This document shows, piece after piece, positions 8,850-17,615 of a stretch of DNA of 47,765 nt. The position numbers were made by a program, and so were the translations under genes. The DNA is taken from NCBI GenBank assembly GCA_964542255.1, contig CAZITV010000003.1, forward strand, positions 1-47,765. The letters run 5' to 3'. Source of the stretch: CAYMSF01 sp964542255 (GTDB taxonomy: Bacteria > Verrucomicrobiota > Lentisphaeria > Victivallales > Victivallaceae). A model generated the notes under the pieces. That model worked only from the letters and a program-made list of their open reading frames with translations, searched no databases and was not told the DNA's origin. How positions within the stretch are numbered: the stretch's first letter is position 1; each line of letters starts with the position of its first letter.

Positions 8850-9812
8850 ATGGATCGACGAGAATTAGTAAAAGCGGCCATCCAGCATCGCCAAGCTGGT
8901 CGTGTGCCGTATTTTATGGACATTTGTGCTGACGCGTGGGAAGCATTACAGGATCAGGGATTGACTGAAGGTAAATCACAGACTGAATTTGTTGACAACG
9001 ATGTCATGGACATTGCTGTGCCGTGGTGGGGATGGCATGAATTGGCTGAAGACTGGACACAGTCTGATTTTCCAAAATCTCCGGCTAAATGCATCGGTCT
9101 TGGCAATTATACCGATTTGGCAAAAAATATCAAGGAGCTGCGACAACAAACTGACAAGTACTTTTTGGTACGCATTTACGGTAGCCATTTTGAAAAAGCC
9201 TATTTTGCCAGAGGAATTGAAAATTTTCTTGCTGATATGGCCGGTGAACCTCTTGCAGCACGCAAGTTTTTGACTAAAATTATTGATCAGAATATCGCGA
9301 TGCTGGAAAATTTTTTGGCTATTCCTGAAATTGATGGCGTGCTTCTTGGTAGTGACTGGGGCTCACAGCTTGACCTGTTAATGTCTCCGGCGACATGGGA
9401 AGAAATGATCCGTCCAGGAGAAGCGCGCGAGTATGACCTGATCCACTCCTATGGCAAGGATGTTTGGGTGCATTCCTGTGGAAATATTGAACGCATAATT
9501 CCGTCATTGGTTGAAATGCATCTGGATGTTCTTAATCCAATTCAGCCTGAGGCAATGGACATTGCTAAATTAAAAAAAATTTACGGTGCCAAATTAACTT
9601 TTTGGGGCGGAATCAGCACACAAAAAACATTGCCATACGGTACACCGGAGCAGGTTAAAGAAGAGTCAATTGCGGTGAGTAACATCATGTCTTCCGGTGG
9701 AGGCTATATCTTTGGTCCTGCTCAGGGGATTCAACGTGACGTACCTGCAGAAAACATTATGGCATTACTAAAGGCTGCAAGAGCTCTTCCTGTGGCTAGT
9801 AATATTCAGTGA
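8850..9812 (+). CDS. URO-D-family protein, third zinc ligand missing
   Basis: 320 aa. Starts MDRRELVKAAIQHRQAGRVP, contains LLGSDWGSQLDLLMSPATWEE (the central URO-D segment) and VWVHSCGNIERIIPSL, so H208 and C210 of the His-x-Cys motif are present. The C-terminal segment GPAQGIQRDVPAENI has no Cys where MtaA-type enzymes carry the third ligand. It therefore differs from the upstream operon members in the opposite way: they kept the late Cys and lost the early one. AAAGGA precedes the ATG. A D-2-hydroxyacid dehydrogenase gene follows after 76 bp and may be co-transcribed. Exact reaction unknown. Confidence 0.82.
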   Translation: MDRRELVKAAIQHRQAGRVPYFMDICADAWEALQDQGLTEGKSQTEFVDNDVMDIAVPWWGWHELAEDWTQSDFPKSPAKCIGLGNYTDLAKNIKELRQQTDKYFLVRIYGSHFEKAYFARGIENFLADMAGEPLAARKFLTKIIDQNIAMLENFLAIPEIDGVLLGSDWGSQLDLLMSPATWEEMIRPGEAREYDLIHSYGKDVWVHSCGNIERIIPSLVEMHLDVLNPIQPEAMDIAKLKKIYGAKLTFWGGISTQKTLPYGTPEQVKEESIAVSNIMSSGGGYIFGPAQGIQRDVPAENIMALLKAARALPVASNIQ

Positions 9813-9888
9813 TTTCGTGTTGTTTTTTTTGATTAAACATGTATATTTAACGGAATAAGTTTATTATATAAAAACGATAAAGGGAAAA

Positions 9889-10854
9889 ATGAAAACAAAG
9901 GCGGCTATTTTTAAAAATGACAATTGGGCAGGTCTAGATTATGTATATGCTAAAGGTCGGTTAGAAAAAGTTAAAGAGCTGGTTGATGTGTATCCTACAG
10001 TGATTACCGATGCTAATTTTGAACAGCATATTGGTAATCTTAAGGATATTGAGGTCATTTTTTCGACTTGGGGTATGCTTAATTTGACGGGACAACAGCT
10101 AGAACTTATGCCCTCACTCAAGGCGCTGTTTTATGCGGCCGGTGCCACTGATGCATTCGCGCGGCCTTTTTTGAAAAAAAATATTATTGTTGCAAGTGCA
10201 TGGTTAGCAAACGCGATTCCAGTAGCGGAATTTTGTGTCGCACAGATTCTTTTGTCGTGTAAGGGATATTTTCGCAATACTGCTGATTGCCGTACCCCTG
10301 GTAAAGTTCAATTTCGAGGCAGAGGAGTTTTTGAGGAAACAATCGCATTAATCGGGGCAGGGGCAATTTCACAGAAAACCAAAGAATTGCTGGAACCATT
10401 CAACTTGACTGTAATTACTATTCCATCGCGCCCTGCGAACCGCACTGTTTCATTAGAAGAAGCATTCCGTACATCATATATTGTCAGTAATCATTTGCCT
10501 AACCGCAAGGATAATATTGGCGTGCTCAATGGTGCGCTTTTTCGCTTGATGCCACATGGTGCTACTTTTATTAATACTGGCCGTGGCGCTCAGGTTAATG
10601 AACCTGAACTGATTGCGGTACTTAAAGAACGTCCAGACTTGACCGCACTGCTTGACGTTACCGACCCGGAACCGCCGAATCATGATTCAGAACTCTACAC
10701 GCTGCCCAATGTTCAGCTTTCCTCGCATATTGCGGGCTCAATGGGCAATGAGGTAGTGAGAATGGCTGATTTTATGATTGAAGATTTTCAACGCTGGGAA
10801 AAAGGCGAGCAACTCAAGTATCAAATAAATGAATCAATGCTCATGACTAATTAG
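9889..10854 (+). CDS. D-isomer-specific 2-hydroxyacid dehydrogenase family protein
   Basis: 321 aa. The NAD-binding Rossmann core is at ALIGAGAI (residues 153-160; the glycine pattern is GAGAI). The catalytic set of the family is present: R232 in NTGRGAQVNE, E261 in DVTDPEPP and H280 in LSSHIAGS. It should interconvert a 2-keto acid and a D-2-hydroxy acid in the cytoplasm. It lacks the C-terminal ACT domain of the biosynthetic SerA found elsewhere in this window, and its position behind URO-D and glycan genes suggests sugar-acid catabolism rather than serine synthesis. Its 3' end overlaps the convergent cobS gene by 8 bp. AAAGGG lies upstream of the ATG. Confidence 0.85.
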   Translation: MKTKAAIFKNDNWAGLDYVYAKGRLEKVKELVDVYPTVITDANFEQHIGNLKDIEVIFSTWGMLNLTGQQLELMPSLKALFYAAGATDAFARPFLKKNIIVASAWLANAIPVAEFCVAQILLSCKGYFRNTADCRTPGKVQFRGRGVFEETIALIGAGAISQKTKELLEPFNLTVITIPSRPANRTVSLEEAFRTSYIVSNHLPNRKDNIGVLNGALFRLMPHGATFINTGRGAQVNEPELIAVLKERPDLTALLDVTDPEPPNHDSELYTLPNVQLSSHIAGSMGNEVVRMADFMIEDFQRWEKGEQLKYQINESMLMTN

Positions 10855-11578
10855 TTATTAATACAAAGAGCAGCGGAACGAGCATTTCAGATATTTCTAC
10901 GTTAGCACCGATAGTATCGCCAGTGGCTCCACCTAATTTTATTCTGGTGTAAAAAGCCCACAACAGGGTTGATACGATTATTCCGCAAAAAATCAAAATT
11001 CCGGTAATGGCAAGAAAGTAATAAGCGAAACTGGTTGAAAATAAAGTGCCCCAAAGCAAAGTCAGGAACGATTTATTTTCAAACATCGCTTTTCCTAATC
11101 CATTTTCTCTGGCATATTGTGAGACATGCGTATATAGAATAATTGAATATCTGCTTAAAATTGGGGCAAGAAGTACTACTGCTGGTAGTGCGCTGCTACT
11201 AATTGAGATGAATGAAACAGTTTTTACACTAAAAACCGCAAGTATGGCAAACACTCCCATCGTGCCGATATGGCTGTCACGCATAATTTCCAGCATTTTT
11301 TCTCTCGGCCGGCTGCTCATTATGCCATCAGCAGAATCAGCTAAGCCATCGAGGTGAAAACAACGCGAGATTAATGCTAAGAATATAACTACTATTACTG
11401 AGGTTATTGATTGTGGTATCTTACACATTAATATGGTGGTTATGCAAGCCAGCGTGCCGATAACTAATCCAACAACCGGAAAATATGGTTTACAGCCGGC
11501 AATGTCCTGCTCGCCAGGACTAACCCGTGGTATTGGAATTATTGTCAATAGAGTGAAGGCGGCCGCGAGTTTTTTCAT
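10847..11578 (-). CDS. cobS: Adenosylcobinamide-GDP ribazoletransferase (cobalamin synthase)
   Basis: 243 aa polytopic membrane protein that joins adenosylcobinamide-GDP to alpha-ribazole (or its phosphate), the last assembly step of the lower ligand. The hallmark HLDGLADSADG is at residues 75-85, followed by RDSHIGTMGVFA. Several hydrophobic helices follow (for example VVLLAPILSRYSIILY). Length fits the family (~250 aa). Its ATG overlaps the cobT stop by 4 nt, and it is the last gene of the operon. The C-terminal GATGDTIGANVEISE segment is also typical. Confidence 0.95.
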   Translation of the reverse strand: MKKLAAAFTLLTIIPIPRVSPGEQDIAGCKPYFPVVGLVIGTLACITTILMCKIPQSITSVIVVIFLALISRCFHLDGLADSADGIMSSRPREKMLEIMRDSHIGTMGVFAILAVFSVKTVSFISISSSALPAVVLLAPILSRYSIILYTHVSQYARENGLGKAMFENKSFLTLLWGTLFSTSFAYYFLAITGILIFCGIIVSTLLWAFYTRIKLGGATGDTIGANVEISEMLVPLLFVLITN

Positions 11579-12642
11579 AATCCCTCTTCGGTTACTCCTG
11601 CATCGGCAAAAGTTGCCATTTGTGTCATTATTGCTGCTGCCGCATCAATAATATTCATTGCCAGCGCCGCTCCAGTGCCCTCGCCAAGGCGTAAATTCAG
11701 ATCTAGAAGCGGGGTTTTGCCAAGTAGTTCCAGCATTGGACGATGACCTCTTTCCATACTGCCGTGTGCAGAGATAATGTAATCAGTACATGCTGGGCAA
11801 AGTGATTGAGCTATTAAGGCGCCAGCTGTAGAAATAAATCCATCAACAACGATGGGTTTTTTTAATGCTGCAGCACCAAGAATTAATCCTGCGATTCCGC
11901 CAATTTCAAAACCGCCGATTTTTGATAAAATATCTATGCCGTCATTAGGATCAGGATTGTTTATGGCGATACCCCGGCGAATTGCATCAACTTTTATCGG
12001 CAATTTAGCATTAGGCAGTCCGGCACCACGGTCTACTAAACCTGCTATGTCTGTAGTATGAGTTAACACAGCGGCAATCGCTGAACTTGGCGTAGTGTTG
12101 CCTATACCCATTTCTCCGGTACCAAAAATATCTGTTGAAGGCGAAAGTTGATAGGCAATTTCTATTCCTGCTTCAAGCGATGTAATCGCTTGTTCCCGAG
12201 TCATTGCCGGTCCTATTGCAAAGTTATTTGTTCCTGGCGCGATTTTTTTTGAGATGATTTTGCCGCTATCAACCAAGCTTTGCAGAGAACCAGCTACACC
12301 CATGTCAACTACGGTAACACTTGCGCCGGCGTTGGCAGCGAGAACATTGATACCGGCACCTCTGGCAATAAAGTTATAAACCATTTGCATCGTGACGTCT
12401 TGGGGTTGTTCCGTAACGCCTTCAGCAATGATGCCGTGGTCGCCAGCCATCAGGACGATATTTTTTTGTTTAACCTCAGGATGTAAATTGCGTGTCATGC
12501 CAACCAGATCAACGGCAAGGTCAAGTACGCGTCCCAATGCCCAGCGCGGCATGGTTAAATTAAGAATATGTTGTTCCGCCTTTTTGCGATATTCAGCGCT
12601 TTGCGGTTCTATTATGGCTATGGTTTTTTTTAGTAAAATCAT
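11575..12642 (-). CDS. cobT: Nicotinate-nucleotide-dimethylbenzimidazole phosphoribosyltransferase
   Basis: 355 aa, normal length for CobT. It activates the lower-ligand base by moving phosphoribose from nicotinate mononucleotide to make alpha-ribazole phosphate. Family marks include LMAGDHGIIAEGVTEQP (residues 64-80), GEMGIGNTTPSSAI and the C-terminal RLGEGTGAALAM, in which E321 corresponds to the catalytic glutamate of the enterobacterial enzyme. 18 nt separate it from cobU upstream, and the downstream cobS overlaps by 4 nt. Confidence 0.96.
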   Translation of the reverse strand: MILLKKTIAIIEPQSAEYRKKAEQHILNLTMPRWALGRVLDLAVDLVGMTRNLHPEVKQKNIVLMAGDHGIIAEGVTEQPQDVTMQMVYNFIARGAGINVLAANAGASVTVVDMGVAGSLQSLVDSGKIISKKIAPGTNNFAIGPAMTREQAITSLEAGIEIAYQLSPSTDIFGTGEMGIGNTTPSSAIAAVLTHTTDIAGLVDRGAGLPNAKLPIKVDAIRRGIAINNPDPNDGIDILSKIGGFEIGGIAGLILGAAALKKPIVVDGFISTAGALIAQSLCPACTDYIISAHGSMERGHRPMLELLGKTPLLDLNLRLGEGTGAALAMNIIDAAAAIMTQMATFADAGVTEEGL

Positions 12643-12660
12643 ATTTTCCTCTTTATATTA

Positions 12661-13197
12661 TTATTTTAAATGTAACGGGATACCGCATGAAACTAGCGTG
12701 ACATGGTTGGCAAAGGCAGCGATGCTTTGAGCACATCTGCCGGACAAATCACGAAATCGTCTTGCCGCGGCATTATCCGGGACAATTCCCATGCCGACCT
12801 CGTTGATGACAAATATTATATTACCGTTATGTCTATTACATGCTTCATGCAAATCACTGCACAGTGTAACAATATCGGATTCATTAATATCTTTGTTGCA
12901 GCAATCTGCCTGATACATAAGATTATTTATCCAAAGAGTAAGACAATCAACTAAAATTGTGGAATTTGCCGGGTTGGTGTGTATAACATTTACAAGGTTT
13001 ATTTGCTCTTCAATAGTAGTCCAATTATCCTGCTGGCGCTGTTCTTGATGTTTTGTGACGCGTTTGCGCATTTCATCATCAATTACAGGGCAAGTAGCTA
13101 TATATACCTTTGGTTCCGATAGCGTTTTTGCAATTTTTTCAGCATAATGGCTTTTTCCGCTTCTGGCACCGCCTGTAATTAAAAAAACTTTAGCCAT
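12661..13197 (-). CDS. cobU: Adenosylcobinamide kinase / adenosylcobinamide-phosphate guanylyltransferase
   Basis: 178 aa bifunctional enzyme that phosphorylates adenosylcobinamide and transfers GMP to it. The P-loop GGARSGKS is at residues 9-16. H50 in RVTKHQEQR matches the GMP-accepting histidine of the family. ILVDCLTLWINNLM and FVINEVGMGIVPDN are further conserved blocks. Overlaps the upstream phosphatase gene by 8 nt, so translation is probably coupled. Confidence 0.95.
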   Translation of the reverse strand: MAKVFLITGGARSGKSHYAEKIAKTLSEPKVYIATCPVIDDEMRKRVTKHQEQRQQDNWTTIEEQINLVNVIHTNPANSTILVDCLTLWINNLMYQADCCNKDINESDIVTLCSDLHEACNRHNGNIIFVINEVGMGIVPDNAAARRFRDLSGRCAQSIAAFANHVTLVSCGIPLHLK

Positions 13198-13819
13198 GAT
13201 TGATATTACCTTTATTGCAGGGTTTATAATTCAGTCCAGTTAGAACTCCAAGTCCATTGGAAAATAATTCCGCTGATGAAATTGAACCTCGGTCAACCCT
13301 AAACGCCAATGCTTTTGTCAGCGGTAAACCAATGATTTGGCAAATAAGATTTGTAATTATACCACCATGTGAGAAAATTACGATAGAATGTTCGTTCATT
13401 TCTTTAAGTTTTGTAACTGTTGCAGATACTCTAGATCTGAAGTCGGATAATCTTTCTCCAAATGGGAAAGTAAATGAATCGTTCATTTCATCCCATTTAG
13501 CAACTTCTTCAGGATATTCTCTATAAATTTCATCAAATGATTTTTTTTCCCATAAACCAAAATTAATTTCTGATAACGATTCACAATACTCGACATTGTT
13601 GAAGTTTGGTAATGCTGTTTTGACAGTTTGTTGAACCCTAAGCAATGGACTGGCAAGCACGCGCTCAATATTAATCTTTTGCAGATAAATACCAATATTA
13701 CTTGATTCAATAATTCCAGCTTTAGATAATTCAACGTTAGATGACCCAATATATTTACCACGATATTCCTCACCAATATCGCCATGACGGATAAAATAAA
13801 TAGTTTTGCTGTTAACCAT
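13190..13819 (-). CDS. cobC: Histidine phosphatase family protein, probable alpha-ribazole phosphatase
   Basis: 209 aa phosphoglycerate-mutase-like fold. The phosphohistidine motif is FIRHGD (H12) and the second catalytic histidine lies in IFSHGG (H151). SPLLRVQQT and the NFGLWEKKSFDEI block are typical of alpha-ribazole phosphatase. The general family is certain. The specific role, removing the phosphate of alpha-ribazole phosphate or cobalamin phosphate, is inferred from its place inside the cobalamin operon, overlapping cbiB and cobU by 8 nt each. Confidence 0.88.
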   Translation of the reverse strand: MVNSKTIYFIRHGDIGEEYRGKYIGSSNVELSKAGIIESSNIGIYLQKINIERVLASPLLRVQQTVKTALPNFNNVEYCESLSEINFGLWEKKSFDEIYREYPEEVAKWDEMNDSFTFPFGERLSDFRSRVSATVTKLKEMNEHSIVIFSHGGIITNLICQIIGLPLTKALAFRVDRGSISSAELFSNGLGVLTGLNYKPCNKGNINHG

Positions 13820-14795
13820 TGCAGGATCTAAATATTAAAATGATAAATAAACATAAAAATGTAAAAAAAATGGTCGTTAATGCTACCAGCAGTTGCGCCT
13901 TGCCAATATGTTTGATTGTTAACGGCTCAATCTCTTCGCCCCAATATGGGTAACTTTCCCATTTGCCGTGATAAAAAGTTGGACCGCCAAGTTTTACGCC
14001 AAGTGCACCAGCAAACGCTGCCATTCCCCAGTTTGAATTTGGACTTGGGTGCTTGTCGTGATCCAACCATGCGTATTTTACCGCATTTAGCGGGCGCATA
14101 AATCCGAATATAGCAGCTAAAAATATCGCGCATAAAGTAAGCCTGGCCGGAATAAAATTAAGGCAATCATCCAGCCTTGCTGCGAATGTACCGAAATATT
14201 GATATCTCTCATTCCGATAACCGTATGTGGCATCGAGAGTGTTGGATGCACGGTAAAATAATGCCGCCGCCGCCGCACCAGGAATTCCATAGCATAGCCA
14301 ACCTATTGCCGCATAAAAAATTGCTGAAGTTACCGCGTCAATAACATTTTCACCCAGGCTTTCCACGCATGAACGAATTATGCCGCGTTCATCAAGGACG
14401 CTTGTATCGCGGCTGACAATCATACTCAATTTATCCTGTGCACCTTTTATATCACTGCTGTTTAATTTATTTTTTATTGTTTGTGCATGAGTGATTAAAC
14501 TGCGCGGGGCAATGCTGATATAGACGCACACCGCAGCAGCAATGATGCCGCATGCGGTATTGAATAGCAACGCTATACTTGCTAGTCCCCATGCAAAAAC
14601 GGCGGCTGTGACGATGATTAGCGCGGCAGCGCACATTCCAGCGCCAAAATTATTGCCTATAGTTTTTTTTAACACTGGTTCGATTGTTAGCGCAGTTCTG
14701 CCGATTATTGCCACTGGATGATATTTTGATTGCGGGTCGCCAAGCAGGCAATCAAACAGAATTGCTAATCCGAGAATATAAATAAGTTCTATCAT
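13812..14795 (-). CDS. cbiB: Adenosylcobinamide-phosphate synthase
   Basis: 327 aa membrane protein that attaches aminopropanol (or its phosphate) to adenosylcobyric acid. Family features are the N-terminal DCLLGDPQSKYHPVAIIG, the block VSRDTSVLDERGIIRSCVES, SENVIDAV-like LGENVIDAVTSAIFY and the hydrophobic C-terminus. Its start codon overlaps the stop of the CobD-CbiP fusion by 4 nt (ATGA). That fusion makes both of its substrates, so the arrangement places substrate makers and user side by side. Confidence 0.95.
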   Translation of the reverse strand: MIELIYILGLAILFDCLLGDPQSKYHPVAIIGRTALTIEPVLKKTIGNNFGAGMCAAALIIVTAAVFAWGLASIALLFNTACGIIAAAVCVYISIAPRSLITHAQTIKNKLNSSDIKGAQDKLSMIVSRDTSVLDERGIIRSCVESLGENVIDAVTSAIFYAAIGWLCYGIPGAAAAALFYRASNTLDATYGYRNERYQYFGTFAARLDDCLNFIPARLTLCAIFLAAIFGFMRPLNAVKYAWLDHDKHPSPNSNWGMAAFAGALGVKLGGPTFYHGKWESYPYWGEEIEPLTIKHIGKAQLLVALTTIFFTFLCLFIILIFRSCNG

Positions 14796-17362
14796 TTAAG
14801 TCCAATCATCTTGTAAATATTTTTTATATCAATGTTACTTCTAACTGTATCGGCCAAGCGGTTCAACGCGTTTTCCGTATTATATTCAGCCACGATTTTT
14901 TCTAGAGGTTTCATACCCAGTTCAACTTTGATTTTATCAATGAACTTACGGCGAAAAGAGTCATTGTCAAAAACACCATGTAAATATGTCAACCAAATCT
15001 TTCCTAAAGCAAAACCAATGGCATCGCCAGCTTCATTGCGCATGCTGACAATTTTTTCATCGCGGCAATTTGTAATTCCATGATGGATTTCATAGCCGCT
15101 CACTTTCATTTTAGAAGCAGTAAGTATTGATGAAGTCAATTTAAGAATCTTTTCTTTTTCTAGAATGGTGTGTAGAGGGAGAAGCCCCAGGCCAGCGATA
15201 TTTTTTTGATTTGACTCAAGGCCGTACGGGTCAGAAATGGACTCGCCGGCAATTTGCAGTCCACCGCAAATTCCTATCAAGTGTTTGCCGTTTTTAACGT
15301 GTTTGCAAATAGCTGTATCAAGTTTATTTTTGCGTAGTATTTTTAAATCGCCAATAACGTTTTTGCTGCCAGGAATAATAATAATATCTGGATTGCCAAG
15401 TTCATCGGCTTTTTTTACTTTGCGGACAAAAACATCGGGCTCAATTTCTAATGGGGCAAAATCGGTAAAATTTGAAATATGTTCAAGCGCAATTAAGGCA
15501 ACATCAAGAGCACCCTTAGCTTTAACTATCGGTTGATATAATGAAAAGGCAACAGAATCTTCTTCTGGCAAACCAAGATTCTTCAACATGGGGATTGTGC
15601 CAAGCACAGGTTTACCAGTATAATTATAAACATAATCATGTGCCGATGCCAGTAATGATGCGTCGCCTCTGAATTTATTTACAATAAAGCCTTTCAGCAA
15701 AGCGCGCTCCCAAGGCAAAAAAGTTTCCATAGTGCCAATAAATGAGGCATAAACTCCGCCTCGGTCAATGTCACCAACCAATAATACTGAACTTTCCGCA
15801 TAGCGCGCCATATTCATATTAACAATATCAGAAAACTTAAGGTTAATTTCACCCGGACTGCCAGCGCCTTCTAATACTATTACCTGGTGCTCTGATGCGA
15901 GCGAGTCGTATGCTTTTTTGACAGTGTTAAATAGCTCTTTTTTATTCTTGTAATATTCTTTAGCATTAACGTTGCCGTGCGGTTTGCCCATAACAATTAC
16001 CTGGCTTCCGGTATCGCTGGATGGTTTTAGTAAAATAGGATTCATCCTGACATCAGGTGAAAGCCGACAGGCTTCCGCCTGAACCACTTGCGCACGTCCC
16101 ATCTCTCCGCCATCTTCAGTTACATATGAATTTAGTGCCATATTTTGTGCTTTGAACGGTGCTACGTCATAGCCATCTTGGAGAAAAATTCTGCAGAAAG
16201 CAGCAGTTAAAATACTTTTGCCGGCGTTTGAAGACGTTCCCTGAAGCATTAATGCCGGAGTTATTATTTTTCGAGCTTTTATTGAAAAATTATTTTCGTA
16301 ATTATTCCCATGAAGCGCATACAAAGCTTGCACTAATTTATCGTTCTCAGCTTCATTTCTCAAGCCGATACGGAAATAGTGTTCATCAAGCCCATGAAAG
16401 TTACTGCAATTTCTGACTGCGATATGGTATTTTTTTAATAATTTTAAATAAAATTTGGAATTTGCCTTCGGTGAGTGCATTAGCAAATAATTCGCAAAGC
16501 CCGGGAATATGGTGATGTCGGAAATAGGTTTAAGTTTATTAATGAGGTCATCACGTAAACGACCAACTTCATTGATAGTTTCTTTAGAATATTTTTGTGT
16601 ATCGTGGAGTAATTTTATTCCTGCATATTGGGCAAAAGTATTAATTGACCATGCCGGTATTTGTGCCTGAATTTTTTTACAGATAGCAGCAGAGGCAAAA
16701 CAAAACCCCAGCCGCAGACCAGGCACTGCAAAAAATTTGGTCATCGAACGCAAAATAATTGTATTTTTAGGTATTGCCGGTAAAAGTGACAGTGTATTGT
16801 GAGCAAAATCAGCAAAGGCTTCGTCTACAACAAAATATGATTTGGGATGGCGGGATATTAACTCTAATAAATCTCCACGCAGCATTGCGGTTCCGTTTGG
16901 ATTTCCCGGGTGTCCAATAAAAACAAGCATGCCTGGCTTAATTTTTAATGATAATTTGTCTAATTGCGGGATGAAATTGTATTTAGACTCAGTGCAGAAA
17001 TATTCAATTTCCATTGCGGCGGCAATGCAGCTTGTAGCATAATCAATGTAAGCAGGTGCCACAATCAACGCGCGTTTCAATTTTAGCGCTTGAGGAATAG
17101 CAAAAATTAATTGATTAGAACCATTGCCGGCAACGATAGATGTGGCAGTAACAGAAAATGCTTTTGCCGCAGAATTTACCAAAGAAGCAGCATCAGGCTC
17201 GGGATAATGTAACGCCTGGTCGAGGGCTCTTGAAACTGTTCCCCTCAACCATTCAGGGAATCCGGCAGGATTTATGCTAGAACTGAAATCTAATATCTCG
17301 TCTTCATTGCAGCCGGCAATTTGCGCTAGTTTTCCTGTATTCCCGCCATGTTCAAATTTCAT
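14792..17362 (-). CDS. Fused threonine-phosphate decarboxylase (CobD) and cobyric acid synthase (CbiP)
   Basis: 856 aa two-domain fusion. Residues ~1-355 are a fold-type I PLP enzyme like CobD: FSSSINPAGFP, HPGNPNGT, VVDEAFADF and SMTKFFAVPGLRLGF with K209 as the PLP lysine. It would make (R)-1-amino-2-propanol phosphate. Residues ~370-856 are the glutamine-dependent cobyric acid synthase: LQGTSSNAGKS (from M372), FKAQNMALNS, GDIDRGGVYASF and a class I glutaminase end with C699 in GICGGLQIAG and a His in YLHGVF. There is no stop, start or frameshift between them, so it is one reading frame. First gene of the operon; the protein is larger than either partner alone (~360 and ~490 aa). Confidence 0.92.
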   Translation of the reverse strand: MKFEHGGNTGKLAQIAGCNEDEILDFSSSINPAGFPEWLRGTVSRALDQALHYPEPDAASLVNSAAKAFSVTATSIVAGNGSNQLIFAIPQALKLKRALIVAPAYIDYATSCIAAAMEIEYFCTESKYNFIPQLDKLSLKIKPGMLVFIGHPGNPNGTAMLRGDLLELISRHPKSYFVVDEAFADFAHNTLSLLPAIPKNTIILRSMTKFFAVPGLRLGFCFASAAICKKIQAQIPAWSINTFAQYAGIKLLHDTQKYSKETINEVGRLRDDLINKLKPISDITIFPGFANYLLMHSPKANSKFYLKLLKKYHIAVRNCSNFHGLDEHYFRIGLRNEAENDKLVQALYALHGNNYENNFSIKARKIITPALMLQGTSSNAGKSILTAAFCRIFLQDGYDVAPFKAQNMALNSYVTEDGGEMGRAQVVQAEACRLSPDVRMNPILLKPSSDTGSQVIVMGKPHGNVNAKEYYKNKKELFNTVKKAYDSLASEHQVIVLEGAGSPGEINLKFSDIVNMNMARYAESSVLLVGDIDRGGVYASFIGTMETFLPWERALLKGFIVNKFRGDASLLASAHDYVYNYTGKPVLGTIPMLKNLGLPEEDSVAFSLYQPIVKAKGALDVALIALEHISNFTDFAPLEIEPDVFVRKVKKADELGNPDIIIIPGSKNVIGDLKILRKNKLDTAICKHVKNGKHLIGICGGLQIAGESISDPYGLESNQKNIAGLGLLPLHTILEKEKILKLTSSILTASKMKVSGYEIHHGITNCRDEKIVSMRNEAGDAIGFALGKIWLTYLHGVFDNDSFRRKFIDKIKVELGMKPLEKIVAEYNTENALNRLADTVRSNIDIKNIYKMIGLK

Positions 17363-17615
17363 TATTTATCTCATATCATGTAAGTTATATTTAAAAGCAG
17401 AATAGAAAGATACTGTTAATCACTAAAAAATCAAACATTCAGACTTGATTTTGGCGAATAAATTTGATTGATGAACTGTTAAAATACATGACTAAAGTAA
17501 ACGAAAAAATGGCACAGTGTTTTATGAGCGTTTATACTGTATGAGAATATACAGATGCGTATAGTTACATGGAAATTATATGCACAAGTCTGTAAATACA
17601 ACGGATTCAGAATTA
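17363..17615. other. Intergenic region between the cobalamin operon and ligA
   Basis: About 250 bases, just under the 300-base threshold but upstream of the cobalamin operon. I looked on the minus strand for a cobalamin riboswitch (B12 box and its conserved paired elements) and did not see one, nor a convincing promoter. Small AT-rich repeats only. The plus-strand reading frame that begins here at 17580 runs antisense into ligA and looks like a shadow. Confidence 0.4.

Noticed and set aside
17363..17615. Cobalamin riboswitch upstream of the B12 operon
   Set aside because: The B12 box and paired elements could not be found by eye on the minus strand; a covariance-model search would be decisive.
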